From: Rhea pennata
Lineage: Eukaryota > Chordata > Aves > Rheiformes > Rheidae
Assembly (NCBI RefSeq): GCF_028389875.1
Contig: NC_084702.1
Coordinates: 37,695,053 to 37,759,052 of the forward strand
DNA length: 64,000 bases
Reading direction: 5' to 3'
The position numbers and the translations under genes were made by a program. The notes beneath the pieces are model-generated. The model ran no database searches. It was not told the DNA's origin and saw only the letters and a program-made list of their open reading frames with translations. Below are positions 1-10,907 of this stretch, piece by piece. Every line of letters begins with the position of its first letter. Position 1 is the stretch's first letter.

Positions 1-2060
1 TCTCCAAACCCAGCGATCAAGAAACCCTGTGTTTTTGGCACGTCCAAAGAGCTCAGGGGCTGCGCTGGAGTTTGGCATGCACAGATCACATGGGAGAAGA
101 TCCCAAATAGGAAAAAAGGAACAAATTGGCATGCAAGTACACTTTAAACAAATCCGGCATCTCACCGCACAAGTTCGAAAGAAAACATTTGACAGGAAAG
201 CTGAGGGTTTAAAGAGAGGATGCCTAACCCTGAGCTCAATTAGCAGCCGGGCAGGCCCCTGCACCCGACCTGTCTGCGCTCCGTTTGGCGATCTCTTCGA
301 TGCATAACTCTCCTCCCCGCTGCCTGATTATTAATGGCTTTCTTGGAGACACCATGTCTCGGTAGCGACTGAAATTAAACATGCCAAGGCATCTTTGTGG
401 CTCCGCTCGGGTAGTTTCGGTGTCGAATGCCTGCATCCCGCCACCAGTTACTCATGCACGCAACTTTTCGTACCCACCCGCAACAAGGGTTTCTTCACTT
501 TGTCCCAACAACACGTGTGCATGAGTAGGTAAATCATTTTATTTCTACCTTTTGAAGGAAAAGAGATTAAGAAGTTGAAGAGGGGTATAAATGAAGCCCA
601 TGTCACTGTCATTTACAGAAAGTATATACATAGTGATATTATTTTCTACTCTGAAAACACTGGTAATGTTTTAACTCTTGGCAGCAGCAGTATCTTATCT
701 CCTGCTGTGCTCCTTTCCCTTTGTCCTGCCAAAGCCGAAAATGTGGAAAATGGGACATCTTCTGAAACTGTTTTGGCTTACGGTTTGTGGATGAGAGGGA
801 GAGACTTATTAATACTAAGCCGTACGGAAATTCTTCTTCTTAGTTGCATGCTTCATCTACCTCTAGTTTTTATTTACTTTTTAAAAAGCCAAACAAATTT
901 CTCCACGTGTGGTATAAGGAGTGGAAGCCCTGCTAGACATATTTTAGCTTGCTTTGAGTAAAAAAGTTAGTGCACTTTTTTCCCTGTGCTGTGACTTAAC
1001 ATTCTTCTAATGATACTTGGATACCCAAGCACACTTTCTACAGTGTTATACATTTAAATACATAAGCGTATTCATTTAAATATATATACATTTAAAGACA
1101 GCCACTGTAGGTAGTGGATTTCTTTGCCTCAGAGGAGAAGGGAGGGAAGTCCTTAATATCAAATACAGAAAAAAGGGAGGAGAATTATTATTCATAGGAG
1201 CAGGCTCTGTCTTGCCCATTACACTGTCTCACAAGGACGATCCGCAGGATCATCTTCACGGATGCTACGAAGGAGGATGTGACGCACTTGTTTATCAGGC
1301 TACCGCAGCCTCTGAAGTAGATGGCATCCACACAACAGGGGGTGGCAAGCACATGCAAAAGGGACGTGGCGGGGCAAGTCCGAACTTTCCAGATGGCTGC
1401 CGCACGTGGCAGCGAGGAGAGCCACACCACCTCCTCCCTCCTCTTCGGGCCTCAAAGAGCAGCTATGTGATGAACACAAGCCTCATCCAAGGACCACCAA
1501 AATGAACACTTCCACTGACTGTACAGGTCCAGTCAAGTCCCAGAACAGGAGAAGAAGATGCAAGAAATGTGACACGACTGAGGGATTTATTGAAAATGGA
1601 AAAAGCAAGGAGAACTTGCAGCCAGAGCAGAGTGCCTCCAGATAAAATGAGGAGACTTAGCGGGTAAGGTCCCTGGGAACGCCGTATCGCAGGCCCAAAT
1701 GCATCCAGATTTTTCGGGAGGAGACCACAGTTCCTTACTCTAAACCTTCATCCTCTATAGATGGGAGGATTTAGGCAAGCAAGAAGCAAGGAAAAAAAAA
1801 ATAAATGATATCCTAGTGGAGCTGTTTGCTATGGCTCTTTGGGGAGGAGTGCAATATGTTATCGTTTATTTGCCTCCATAAAAATGAACACAGCATAATG
1901 CCAGCCCTGTAACTCCACGTGAGTACGGTTAAAAGTACTAAACTGAAGCCAAAGAAAAAGGAGTCATCATTGCCCCCAAAATACAATAGCTTCTAAACAC
2001 TTTCCAACCTAAATAATACCACTACTGCGCATTTTAAAGGAAATCCGAGAGGAGAAAGCG
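1..2060. other. PRDM6 intron (5' part of window), no gene seen
   Basis: This stretch lies downstream of the PRDM6 coding exon on the minus strand, so it should be part of the large intron that follows that exon. It is of mixed composition with AT-rich patches around 1,020-1,110. I looked on the minus strand for the cysteine-rich and PR/SET-domain exons that come next in PRDM6 and found none, so they must lie beyond the left edge. Short open frames here lack family resemblance and splice support. Unique-looking sequence could include regulatory elements, but nothing specific can be assigned. Confidence 0.5.
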
Positions 2061-2129
2061 TCTGTCAGTAAAGGTAGAGTCCAACACCGTGTTTAAACCA
2101 GCTGTGACAATAAACGAAAGGAATACATC

Positions 2130-2490
2130 TCCTCTTGGCAGCAACGCGCCTCGAAGGCGCGGTCGCGCGGGATACCTGCGGCTCGCCGGCACTGCCTGCG
2201 CGCCGGGCCGGGCCGCGCCGGGCCGGGCCGGGCTGCGAGCGCGCCGCGGCCCCCCGCTTCCCCGCCGAGGCGCTGGGAGGAACCGCTCGCCGCCGCCCCG
2301 GCGAGAAACCCGCCCGCACCCTCCGCGGGATGGACGCGGCCGCTTTCTTCGCCTCCCGGCCCAGAGACTGCGACCCGCCGCCCGCCCCGGGGCGGCCCCG
2401 CACCGCCCCGCAGCGCGCAGCTGCCCCGTCCCCGGCGCTCGGAGCGGCCGCCGCAGCCGCGGGGCAGAGGTGCGGTCTGCGGAGCCACTT
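2130..2490. promoter_or_regulatory. CpG island in PRDM6 intron
   Basis: The stretch is very GC-rich with abundant undepleted CpG dinucleotides and abrupt edges against AT-rich flanks. It includes a run of GGGCC/CCGGG pentamers near 2,200-2,232. Several long overlapping open frames on both strands are what stop-poor GC-rich DNA produces by chance. It could be an alternative promoter, an unmethylated Polycomb-type island or an enhancer of PRDM6; the sequence alone cannot decide. Confidence 0.6.
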
Positions 2491-3109
2491 TGGGGTTATT
2501 TCCCTCTCTTTTCGTGAAGCGGAGGGGTGGAGGAGGAGGGGTTGATTTTTTTTTCTTCCCCTTCCTGCCTTCGATTGAACGTATGAATGAATTAAACGCC
2601 CGTGTCAGGTATGAGAAGGGTAGGAGAATATTGTGTGTAGATAAACCTTGCCACCCCCTGCCCCCGAGAGACCCCCATATACAATGTAGAGATGATGAAT
2701 AGGCTCTGGGAGAGGAGATCGAAGTTCAGTCCGCACCGGCTCCACTCTCTCCTACAAAACTATAGGGCAATTAATTGTGGCTTGTCCCCTCATCCTTCAT
2801 CTCCTGGTGGCACATATCGATGGAGATTACTGCTGATGGACCATTTTATCACCCTAAATAAACAGTCACCACCTTCTCTAACCTCAATCTAATATACGGC
2901 TATCTGCTATGTTTAAGGGTGCTGGGTAACTAATGATGTAAAATAGCTAAATCATATAGGTTACCAGCAGCCTGGAAACAAACAAACAAGAAAACATCCA
3001 AATATTCCCCACACCGATCCCCTTCCCAGCATGTTATATATATACACTGCCTCCCCGTAAATTGAATGGGAAGGGGCGTGCAAACTGCTTGCCTATGTGA
3101 CACATCAGT
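2491..3109. other. PRDM6 intron between CpG islands
   Basis: Mixed-composition intronic DNA with a short T tract near 2,546 and AT-rich parts around 2,880-3,060. No exon, RNA gene or recognisable repeat was seen. Confidence 0.5.
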
Positions 3110-3870
3110 TTTACACGGCGTGTTTACTACGGCGGCGGGGGGTGCTGTGCGGCGGAGGCTTCTCCTGATGGAAACCACTTCCGAGCAGCGAGGGGCTCCC
3201 TGCACGGCAGCGACCGTCCCCCCCACCCCAGTCCAGCCGCGGCCGTGCAAGCGCCCCTCGCTGCCCCCGCCCCAGAGATGCCCTCAGCCTTTGCCAATCA
3301 GAGCTAGGGAGCAAAACGGTCCCCAAGCCCTTGCCCCATTACCAGGGATTTCACATAATTCCCTTCACTTCCCTGGGACTAAAGACTGTAGGGCCCTAAT
3401 TAGCTATATATGTATTTTTTTCTCCACCTAGTAAACCCCTTTCAGTTTAAAACAGTTACACACGGACCCTTAACCCGCAGCGGTCTCGCCCGCCTCTCTG
3501 CCACAGACCGCGCCGTTTTAATTGCTGTTTGATGGTCAAGGCGTGAGTCCGCCTGTGCACCCGTCTGCCGCCCACGGCCGCGCCGGGCCGGGCCGGGCCG
3601 GGCCCCGGGCAGCCGGGCCACGTTTCAGGGCGCCGCTTCCGCGGGCGAGAGCGCAGCGTGGCCGCCGCCGGCGGAGCGGGGGCTGCTGCGGGGTCGCCCG
3701 CGGGAGGCGGAGACCCCACGCTCCCCCCGGAGCGTCTCGGCCTTCGGCGGCGGCAGATGCATCTGAAGGCGAAGTCGGAGCCGCAGGCAGCAGCGAGGCC
3801 GCTCGCCGGGCCGGGCCGGGCCGGGCGCCCTCGGGGCCGCTCCCGCGCCCTGCGGAGCCGAGCGCGCTCC
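3110..3870. promoter_or_regulatory. Split CpG island in PRDM6 intron
   Basis: Two CpG-rich blocks, about 3,110-3,280 and 3,480-3,870, are separated by a short AT-richer bridge. CCGGG-type pentamer runs occur at about 3,580-3,604 and 3,808-3,831. Open frames on all strands are a composition effect. This is a second intronic island within 1.5 kb of the first, a pattern often seen around developmental transcription factor genes; the regulatory reading is inference. Confidence 0.55.
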
Positions 3871-5740
3871 TCGGCGCTTCCGTGGGTGTATCTGGAGCTA
3901 AAATCCCGATTAAAGCAAGGAAGCAGAACTCGGGTTAAAGTCCGTCACTTCTCACCTCGTCTACAGCCCACGCGGGCACCTCCAGGGCAGCACCCGCAAC
4001 GAGGGAACGAAAGCGGCTAAAGAAGTCACGCGCGGCCAAGGACTCCCTGCGGCGTTCCCCGGGCGCTTGCAGCCTGTGCCCAGCTGACCAGGCCGGTGCC
4101 GAGCTGCCTGCTTTCCTACGTGCCTGGTCGTGAAAGCGAGGGGCACAGGGCAGACGACGGCACAGGACCGCGCTCCTTCCTCGCTGCGAGTTTTGATTTT
4201 TTTTTTTTTTGGGGGGGGGGGGATATTATTTTTTTACTTATTTTGAAGAACATTTTACCCAACGCGAACGCACCTGGATCTCAGAAGGCTGAAACACTCA
4301 CCCGGGCTAAAAGTTCTGCTGAAAGACAACTTAAAAAACGTTAGAGCAAAAGTTGCTCGGTAAATAAGTTCAGTGATAAGAGGCTTTAGATCGGGGCGGG
4401 GCGGGGGGGAAGGAGAGAAAAAAAGAAAAGAAATAAGAGAAGGGAGGGAGCGGAGCGCCCCGCCGGCGCCGCACACGCGGCTTCGGGCGGGCGCCGCGGC
4501 CGCGCAGCGCAGCGCCTTCAGCACGGCCGCGGGGCAGGAGCAGCGCAGACTTGGCGAGCGCCTCTGCAGCGTGCCGCCGTGCCGCCCGCTCCTTAAAAAC
4601 GCTCCCCCCTCCCACCGCCGCCACCTCCCCAAATCGCTTTTTTATCTTCCTTTCTCTTTTTAAAAACCTTTATCGCGCAGATTTACCGAGCTGCTCCGAG
4701 AAGTAAAACATGTATTGTCTCAACAGTTCGGTTGGCGATTAAAAGTGCGTTTCAGATTCCATTAAGCGCATGTAATTTATGAGATCACGTTTTCTGCACC
4801 GAGAATAGACAATACACCACCACTTTTCACTACAGGGGAAAACTAAGCGTAAAGAGCAAACCTGATCTCTAATATAGAAAAATTTTCACTGTTACGAAGG
4901 GGAGGGGAAAGCACCACCAAACTGCCTCAACTTTCCTCTTGCTCTTCCAGACCTGTGCGCGCAGCAACGAAGACTACCGTAGCACCCACGGAGCTTAATT
5001 GCTACCCAGCAGAGTTTCATGGAAACTTTCAAAACAAGCTCCATTTCTGAAGTGAAATTAAACGAATCTACGTTTTGCTTGGGCATGTGCTTACGACTTT
5101 GGGTGTCGTTTGTCTGTTCAAAAGCCTGCCTTAAATAGGCATTTCGGGGAGGGGGGGAAACTACAACAAAAATAAAGAATTTTAATAAACTCTAGAATAA
5201 GAGAGGGCTTTTGAAGCAACGAGGGGGAAAAGTGCACAAGCTTAAGGCATCTTGCAATGTTTTAACGGGGTTAGATCTGTGCGTTCAGACTGTTAGTGAT
5301 AACTTTGATAAATTAATCTGGTTAATCTAGTTTTTTTTTCATCCCGATATTCCGCTCAGTTAGGTGCTACCTGCGGAGACAGGAACAAAAAGCAGGCGGA
5401 ACCGATTTCTGAAATCACAACCCCTAACCCCTAACCGATAAAGATGTTAAGTAAATGGGGCGCTGCCACCCCCCAAAAAAAAACCCCAAGAATTGGCAAC
5501 AACAGCATTAAATGCCTCCTAACCACCACGTACAAAATGAACTCTGACAGTCGGACAGACGAGCTTTTCTATCCGCCCTCTCCCCCCCCAAAAAAAAGCC
5601 AGCTCGCTTTTCGTCTTAAATGGCCATGTCACACTTTTCAGAAGGGATGAAAAAGAAAGCTAGCGAGGTGTTAACAAAGTCCGAAAGGAAAACGATACTC
5701 CGGGATGAGAGCATTGAAAACTTCGCCCTCCCCGCGGAAG
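3871..5740. other. PRDM6 intron with a small CpG patch
   Basis: Intronic sequence between the split island and the main PRDM6 island. A T/G tract lies at about 4,195-4,222 and a purine-rich run at about 4,390-4,450, followed by a small CpG-rich patch at about 4,450-4,625. The remainder (4,630-5,740) is moderately AT-rich and unique-looking, with no exon or repeat that I can recognise. Confidence 0.5.
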
Positions 5741-5973
5741 CTGCAACTTTTCCCCGCGCAGCGCAGTAGCCGGTTGTGGGGACGCGGCGGCCCCGCCGCC
5801 CGGAGCGGGGCCGCGGGCCGCAGAGCGCCTGACCCGGCAGCCCGCGACCGCCGCCGCCGCATCTCCAGGGAGGGGAGAGCGGGGCCGGGGATGCCCCGGG
5901 GCCGGGCGCGGGGCGCAGCGCCCAGCGCGGAGGGTCCCCGGCGCGGCACGGCACGGCGCGGCGCGGTACGTAC

Positions 5974-6493
5974 GGTTGTTGGGGTCGCTGGTGTGCTGGT
6001 TGAGGGGGATGATCTCCATGCGCTGCTGCCCGTACAGGTAGTAGTCCAGCTCCTCGGCCGTGCAGCGCGGGCGGGCGGCGGCGCGCTCGCCGCACTTGCT
6101 GCCGCCGCCCGCCGCGCCCGGGTCCTGGCCCGGCAGCGGCGCGGGCGCCCCGCCGCCCGCCGGCTCCGAGCTCGGCAGCGGCCCGAAGACGGCGACGTGC
6201 GGCAGCGGCAGCGAGGCCAGCCCGGCCAGGGAAGCGGCGACGGCGGCGCAGGAGGAGGTGGAGGAGGAAGACGGGGTGGACGAGGAGGAGGAGGAGGAGG
6301 CGGAGGAGAGGGAGGCCGGGCGCTGGCGGAGGCTGTCAGCCGGCGGCTCGGCTCGCTCGGGCGGCTGGAGCTGGGCGAGGGCCCCGCTGCTCTTGAGCTG
6401 GCCGCTCTGCGGGAAGAGCTGCTGCCAGTGCTGCAGATAGGCGGGATCCACCTTCAGGAACGCGGAGCCGCCGGGATCGCCGGGCTTCAGCAT
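5974..6493 (-). CDS. PRDM6: PRDM6 first coding exon (partial gene)
   Basis: PRDM6 (PRISM) is a nuclear PR/SET-domain zinc-finger repressor of smooth-muscle and vascular cells; chromatin-modifying activity is reported for the family member. This exon encodes its N-terminal 173 residues plus the first base of an Arg codon. It starts [20 protein letters not shown], has a serine/alanine-rich stretch at about residues 60-95, and ends with the conserved segment [20 protein letters not shown] followed by HTSDPNN. The ATG at 6,493 is chosen because it gives the family N-terminus. The exon ends at 5,974 at a good donor (C then GTACGT), leaving phase 1, which fits Arg in relatives. The PR/SET and zinc-finger exons are not in the window and must lie to the left. 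The frame continuing past the donor is intron read-through. Confidence 0.93.
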
Positions 6494-6502
6494 CGCCGCT
6501 GC

Positions 6503-7001
6503 CTGCGGAGCGGAGCGGGGAGGGAAGGGGAGAGTGGCCGTGAGAGCCCGGCCCCGCGGCGGAGCCCGCGCTGGAGAGCCCAGCGCGCGCGTGGGCTCCC
6601 CGCGGCGGCGGCGGCGTCCCTGCCCCGCTCTCCGGCCTGCGCCGGGCTCGGCAGGAGAAGCGCTCGGCGCGGCGAGCCCTCGGCCGCGGCGCCCCTAACG
6701 CGCTTAGAGCGGCCGGCGCGGCGCGGCCCGGACCGGCCAACGCCTCGGCCACCGGCTGGGGCCCCGGCTCGCCCCGTCCCCGCAGCCCGGCCCGCGCCCC
6801 CCGCTCCCCACTGCGCTCCCCCTGCCCGGCGGCGGCAGCTCCGAAGTTCACGACGGCAGGAGGAGGAGAAAGAGCAGGAGGAGGAAACTTCCCCGGCCGG
6901 GCGAGCCCCTCTCTCCGGCGGCTCCTGCCCGCCGGGGAGCCTTCGCGGGCGGAGGATGGCAGGAACCGCGCAGCCCAGCGGCGGGGCCGCGGCCGCCTTA
7001 C
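6503..7001 (-). other. PRDM6: PRDM6 intron 1 (5' UTR intron)
   Basis: On the minus strand a polypyrimidine tract (about 6,505-6,535) ends in CCGCAG just before 6,502, nine bases upstream of the start codon, a strong acceptor. About 500 bases upstream is CTTCCAG followed by GTAAGG, a strong donor at 7,002/7,001. Together they predict an intron of 499 bases between a non-coding exon and the first coding exon, in agreement with the known vertebrate gene, in which translation starts in exon 2. Not confirmed by transcript data. Confidence 0.6.
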
Positions 7002-7200
7002 CTGGAAGGGTGCGCGGGGGCGGCGGCGGGGAGCGGGGCCTTCCCCGGCCTGGGCCCGCGGGGAGCGGGCTCGGGCGCTTCCCGGCGGCGGGGCCGCGCC
7101 GCCGGCTAGGGCCGGGCCGCGCTGCCTCTGCCTGTGCCGTGGCTGCGCATCGCAGCGCGCTCGGGCTCTTTGCTCGGCTCTCTGGCAGACCCCGGGCTAG
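7002..7200 (-). other. PRDM6: Probable PRDM6 non-coding exon 1 (start approximate)
   Basis: The downstream boundary at 7,002 is set by the CAG/GTAAGG donor on the minus strand. The upstream limit given is arbitrary because the transcription start cannot be read from the sequence; it may lie anywhere up to about 7.7 kb. The exon is GC-rich and no conserved coding sequence is visible in it. Confidence 0.45.
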
Positions 7201-7296
7201 ACACGTGGGTTTTACGACAGCACAAAATACAAGTGTGTGTGGTGCCTACGAGAGGGCGGGGAGGGAGCGGGAAGTTAACGGCGAGCCTCAGCATAG

Positions 7297-7299
<3 letters not shown>

Positions 7300-7340
<41 letters not shown>
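7300..7340. repeat. Poly(T) tract, 41 T
   Basis: An uninterrupted run of 41 T on the plus strand, followed by a T/C-rich tail to about 7,357. It lies inside the PRDM6 CpG island. Runs this long are slippage-prone in replication and sequencing, so the exact length is uncertain. Confidence 0.95.
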
Positions 7341-7720
7341 CCTTCTTCTTTTTTCATTTGGCAGCCTCCCCCACTTTGTTCCTTGCTGGGTTTCTAAAGG
7401 TGTCCCTTTCATCCCTCCCTCCTCTCCTCCCGCCCCCCGCAAGGCGGGGAGGGCTGCACCGCCCGGAGGGAGAACTGGGGCTTGGTGCCGCTGCCGGCCC
7501 GGCGCGGCGGCCCCAGAGGCAGCCACGGCTCCCGGGGACGGCCTCGCCTCTTCTCCCCCCCCCCCCCACCCCGGGCTAAGGCGCGCTGCAAAGCCCTTCC
7601 CGGCCTCCTCCGACACAGCTCCTGCACGCTCTGCGGCTTGTGCTTGCCGGGATCACCTGCCTCCCGCTCCCCTCTGCTACCTGAAGCTGTCCCAAGAGCT
7701 CCCAACACGGGCGAGGAAAC

Positions 7721-9035
7721 TCATTGCTCCAGGATTTCCTTCTCCTGCAGCCTTGTCCTCTCGAGCACCAGCAAGTCTCTCCTCCTCTCTATACTCAGTC
7801 ACAGCACAAACCAAGAGGTATGCAGATGGACGTGCAGCCTACGGCGATAAATTTTTAATCTTTAACTACTTTTTCTTTTCTCCACTTAGCTTAATGTTTG
7901 CCTTTTCCCTCCCCTCTACTCAGCTGTTGAGGAGGGTCACATATCAATGAGCATTTAACAGGTTCTTCAGTTTCTTTCTTGCATCGCACGGACAACTAGA
8001 CGAACGCTATCATTTGTCTTACATATATCACGTGTATATAGTATCCTATACGTTTAAGACAAAATATTTACATAAAGTGTTTATATCGTCAAAACATCTC
8101 TCGAGTACGAGAAAAGCCTACGCTGTTAGCTGTCACACCACCGCTACGCGCACACAGCTTACCAGCACAGCATGCGCGCATTTAAGCAATTAATGTCGTC
8201 CCCCCCCCCCCTCCCGTTTTGCAGTTATTTCTTTCCCACCCTTCATTCTCGCAGAGCCTGGGAAAGCTGCTGCTGTTTAGATTTTGTCTGTGTCTAAGGC
8301 AGGACGTTTTAACACAAATTTGAACAGAGCTGGGGCAAAAAATGTTTTGACTGGCGTCATTTTGACAAGGTCATCCGTCATCTGCTGTATAGATTGATAA
8401 CACCTAAGTTAAAGGCAAACACAAATAGGAAAGCCCCCCTGATTTTTATGGGGTATAAAGCTAGCTATAAAAACCTTTGCGATGTCTTTGATCAATTCGA
8501 TCGTGTCAGATATAATGAATTTTCAGTCCTCTCGCTCTACTAATCCACTTTTTAAAAGTTCTGAAATACTGCGATTTAGCTGAGGGGCAGAAGTGTAGGT
8601 TGGGAGCCTTCTTAGCACACTCAGTAGCGTGCGTATAAAACGCTGATGGATATACAGACCGGCGTATGGGGGCTCCAGGTTTTCTCTTTCTCTATTTTCA
8701 TTGCATTAATTCAGTATCTCATCCTTCGCTAGTTCCTTCCTGGTAACATCTTTGTTCCAGCCTCTCGTTTGTTTTTATTTCTATTTTTTTTAATTTGCAC
8801 TTCTGAATTATTATCGTTTTCATTACCGGACACCTTTTAAAAATACTAAATCGCTTTTAGTGGCAGCAGTCTCTAAAAATTCGTTTCACGCTGGAAAAAC
8901 GTGATGAAGTGGGGAAAAGCTCCCAGCTAATGGGCTTAAGTGCATTGTCAATATCTGCATTTGCCTTGAGTTGTTAACAGAAATATTCCATGCGGGATCA
9001 TATTAGGAGGGCTCTAATCTGTAACTGCAAAAATC

Positions 9036-9037
<2 letters not shown>
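7721..9037. other. PRDM6 upstream flank, possible conserved non-coding block
   Basis: No gene or recognised repeat. The sequence turns AT-rich but keeps scattered CpGs (for example about 8,030-8,180 and 8,340-8,520). It contains a C tract near 8,201-8,212 and a TCF/LEF-type CTTTGATC at 8,486-8,493. Retained CpG in unique AT-rich DNA next to a developmental gene suggests regulatory sequence; this is inference and needs alignment to other birds and reptiles. Confidence 0.4.

Positions 9038-9070
<33 letters not shown>
9038..9070. repeat. Poly(T) tract, 33 T
   Basis: Uninterrupted run of 33 T on the plus strand immediately before a CpG-rich patch. Length uncertain for the usual homopolymer reasons. 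Confidence 0.95.
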
Positions 9071-9114
9071 CCTTTTTACAGCCAGAAAAGTATCGCTTCG
9101 AGTGATCAGGGTGG

Positions 9115-9430
9115 CAGCACAAAATTTACAGCGGCTCGAGGCGAGCTCGCCCGCGCTGCGGCGCAGCCCTGCGGAGGCAGCAGGAGCGGCGGGCAGGGCT
9201 GGCTGCAGCGGGCCGCCGCGGCCCGGCGGGGGCGGCCGCTGCCTCTCGCTGCCGCTCTCGTAGCCGGCGGCCCCGCCGCTGGGTTTCGCTCTTGAGCGAC
9301 CAGGTGCGCGGCGGAGGGCAGCGGCGGCAGCGCGGCAGGGGGCCCGGCCCGGCGGAGCGGTTCGTGGAGAGGACAAACTCGGGTCTGCTTATCAATATCC
9401 CTCCGTGCCCCCGATGCGGCTTCGGGGGTA
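9115..9430. promoter_or_regulatory. CpG-rich patch upstream of PRDM6
   Basis: GC-rich, CpG-dense block bounded by T tracts on both sides (9,038-9,070 and 9,449-9,475). Overlapping open frames on both strands look like composition artefacts, with no family resemblance. It may be a distal promoter or regulatory island of PRDM6. Confidence 0.5.
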
Positions 9431-9448
9431 CAGATGCGGAAAGTGAGA

Positions 9449-9475
9449 TTTTTTTTTTCTTTTTTTTTTTTTTTT
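9449..9475. repeat. T tract interrupted by one C
   Basis: T-rich run of 27 bases with a single C at 9,459. Confidence 0.9.
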
Positions 9476-10180
9476 ACTGCCGCCTTCTTCCCCTCCTCTG
9501 TGGCTTTTTCATTATTTAGCGGACGAGCACTGAAACACATCACATTGACCGTTTAGAAAGCGATCAAACCTTTATAAAAATCCATCGCCTACGAATCGAT
9601 TGGCGAAAATTTGCTAGGAATTTGTTCAAAAGAAATAAATAAGGAGGGTAAGTGTATTAAATGCAAAGGGGGAACACGGTGGTGTTTTTCTTCATTGATT
9701 AATGACCTCTAAAATAAAACAAGCGGGAAGAGGAGCCAAGATCGATAAATTAACTACCCAAATTCATCATTTACTCTGGGATTTCTTGTTCCTTTTTTGG
9801 GGTAAATAATCCTTAGGAAGTATGTCTGTCTGTGGGAACTTGAGGGTTGCGTTTTGGGCTGGGAGTAGGAAAGGGAGTAAAGCCCCTTCGGGAAGGGATT
9901 GGATCGGGGACACCCTGATTTCGTTTGACACACAATTAAAAAGTTTGCCTTTCATATTAATTAATTCTCCTGATCTGGGGAAGACAAATGGTCGGTTACC
10001 TCTGACAGGAGTCCGATAAAGGATTCAGCAGCTTTCCTTCTTGCCCTAGGCGTCTCCTCATTCCAGTTTTAAGGTCATGAGCAGCCGAGTTAATAATTCA
10101 TTAATATAGACATTTATTCAGATGGGATTCACGGAGATTCACGCTCTCCTACACCTCACCGTTTGGATTTAGTTTCCCTG
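9476..10180. other. PRDM6 upstream flank, AT-rich unique block
   Basis: No exon or transposon was seen. Homeodomain-type TAAT/ATTA cores are dense (for example around 9,690-9,760, 9,950-9,970 and 10,089-10,110) and a few CpGs are kept. A GATTCACG motif occurs twice in close succession near 10,126-10,143. The appearance is that of a developmental enhancer, but this is inference only. Confidence 0.35.
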
Positions 10181-10907
10181 GAAGAGGAGAAGGGGCGGGC
10201 GGGAGGAGAAGGGATGGAGGAAGACGCCGAGCAACGCGCGGACCTGTGTCTGCGGGCGGTGCCCCCGGCGAGAGCCCGTGCGGGGCCGGGCAGCGCCCGC
10301 CGGCGGCACTCGCCACCTCCCGAGCGTTTCCTGAACCGGAGCCAGGCGCTTCCCTCCCCCTTCTCCTTCCCCGACGAGACTCTAACTTAGAAAGCAACTG
10401 CGGCGCGGCAAGACCGCGTAAACCCGACCCAAAAAGCTATTCTTCCGCACACCCACCCGCCCGCCGACAGCACGTGCCCAGGGGCAGCAAGCGCTGTGGC
10501 GCAGGAAGGGCTGCGTTGGGCCGGCCGTGGCAAGCAACACGGGCCGGTTGGTACGAAAAGGTGCCAGGACTGGGCCGAGCGAGGAAGCGCCGCTCTTGCA
10601 AGCCCAGACTCCTGGTTGCGGTGCGCTGAACTCCTGCCGCCCTCGGCTCCGGCAGAGGCGGGGCACCCCGCGGCGAGCGGGAGCCCCCGGGGCCAGGTGA
10701 AGGCGCGCGCCGTGCCGCTCTCGCCCCCACGGCAGAGAAGCGGGAGGCGGAGGGTGAGACACCCGCCGGAGGAGCCGCGCCGCGGGGCCGGTGCCAGGCG
10801 GAGGCGCCCCCATGCCCGCGGGTGTCCCCTCGCGCGCCGCCGGGAAGGTCCCAGAGGGCGCCCGCGCCCCTGCCGGCGGGGCGAGAGGTCGCTCACCGCG
10901 CGGCTCT
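10181..10907. promoter_or_regulatory. CpG-rich block before the minisatellite
   Basis: GC-rich, CpG-rich sequence that leads directly into the 21-bp minisatellite. Open frames on both strands, the longest about 205 codons on the minus strand, run through it and into the repeats without any recognisable domain. I regard it as non-coding island DNA. Confidence 0.45.

Larger units (their letters stand above)
5740..7720 (-). promoter_or_regulatory. PRDM6: PRDM6 5' CpG island
   Basis: About 2 kb of very GC-rich, CpG-dense DNA covers the PRDM6 coding exon, the short intron before it and the probable non-coding first exon. This is the expected architecture of a CpG-island promoter of a developmental regulator. 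The transcription start is not pinpointed; no TATA box placement is claimed. A 41-base T tract interrupts the island at 7,300. Confidence 0.7.

Noticed and set aside
2065-2545. Several 110-140 codon frames at the first intronic CpG island
   Set aside because: Frames overlap on both strands with Arg/Ala/Pro/Gly bias typical of GC-rich non-coding DNA.
5421-5436. CCCTAACCCCTAACC, telomere-like
   Set aside because: Only two partial units; too short to be an interstitial telomeric repeat.
5660-5973. C-terminal continuation of the PRDM6 frame beyond 5,974
   Set aside because: A good GTACGT donor lies right after the conserved HTSDPNN segment; the following residues do not match the family and are intron.
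5705-7579. 624-codon open frame on the plus strand opposite PRDM6 exon 2
   Set aside because: It runs through a CpG island where stops are rare, reads across the PRDM6 exon antisense, its intron and a T tract that becomes polyphenylalanine, and has no recognisable domain.
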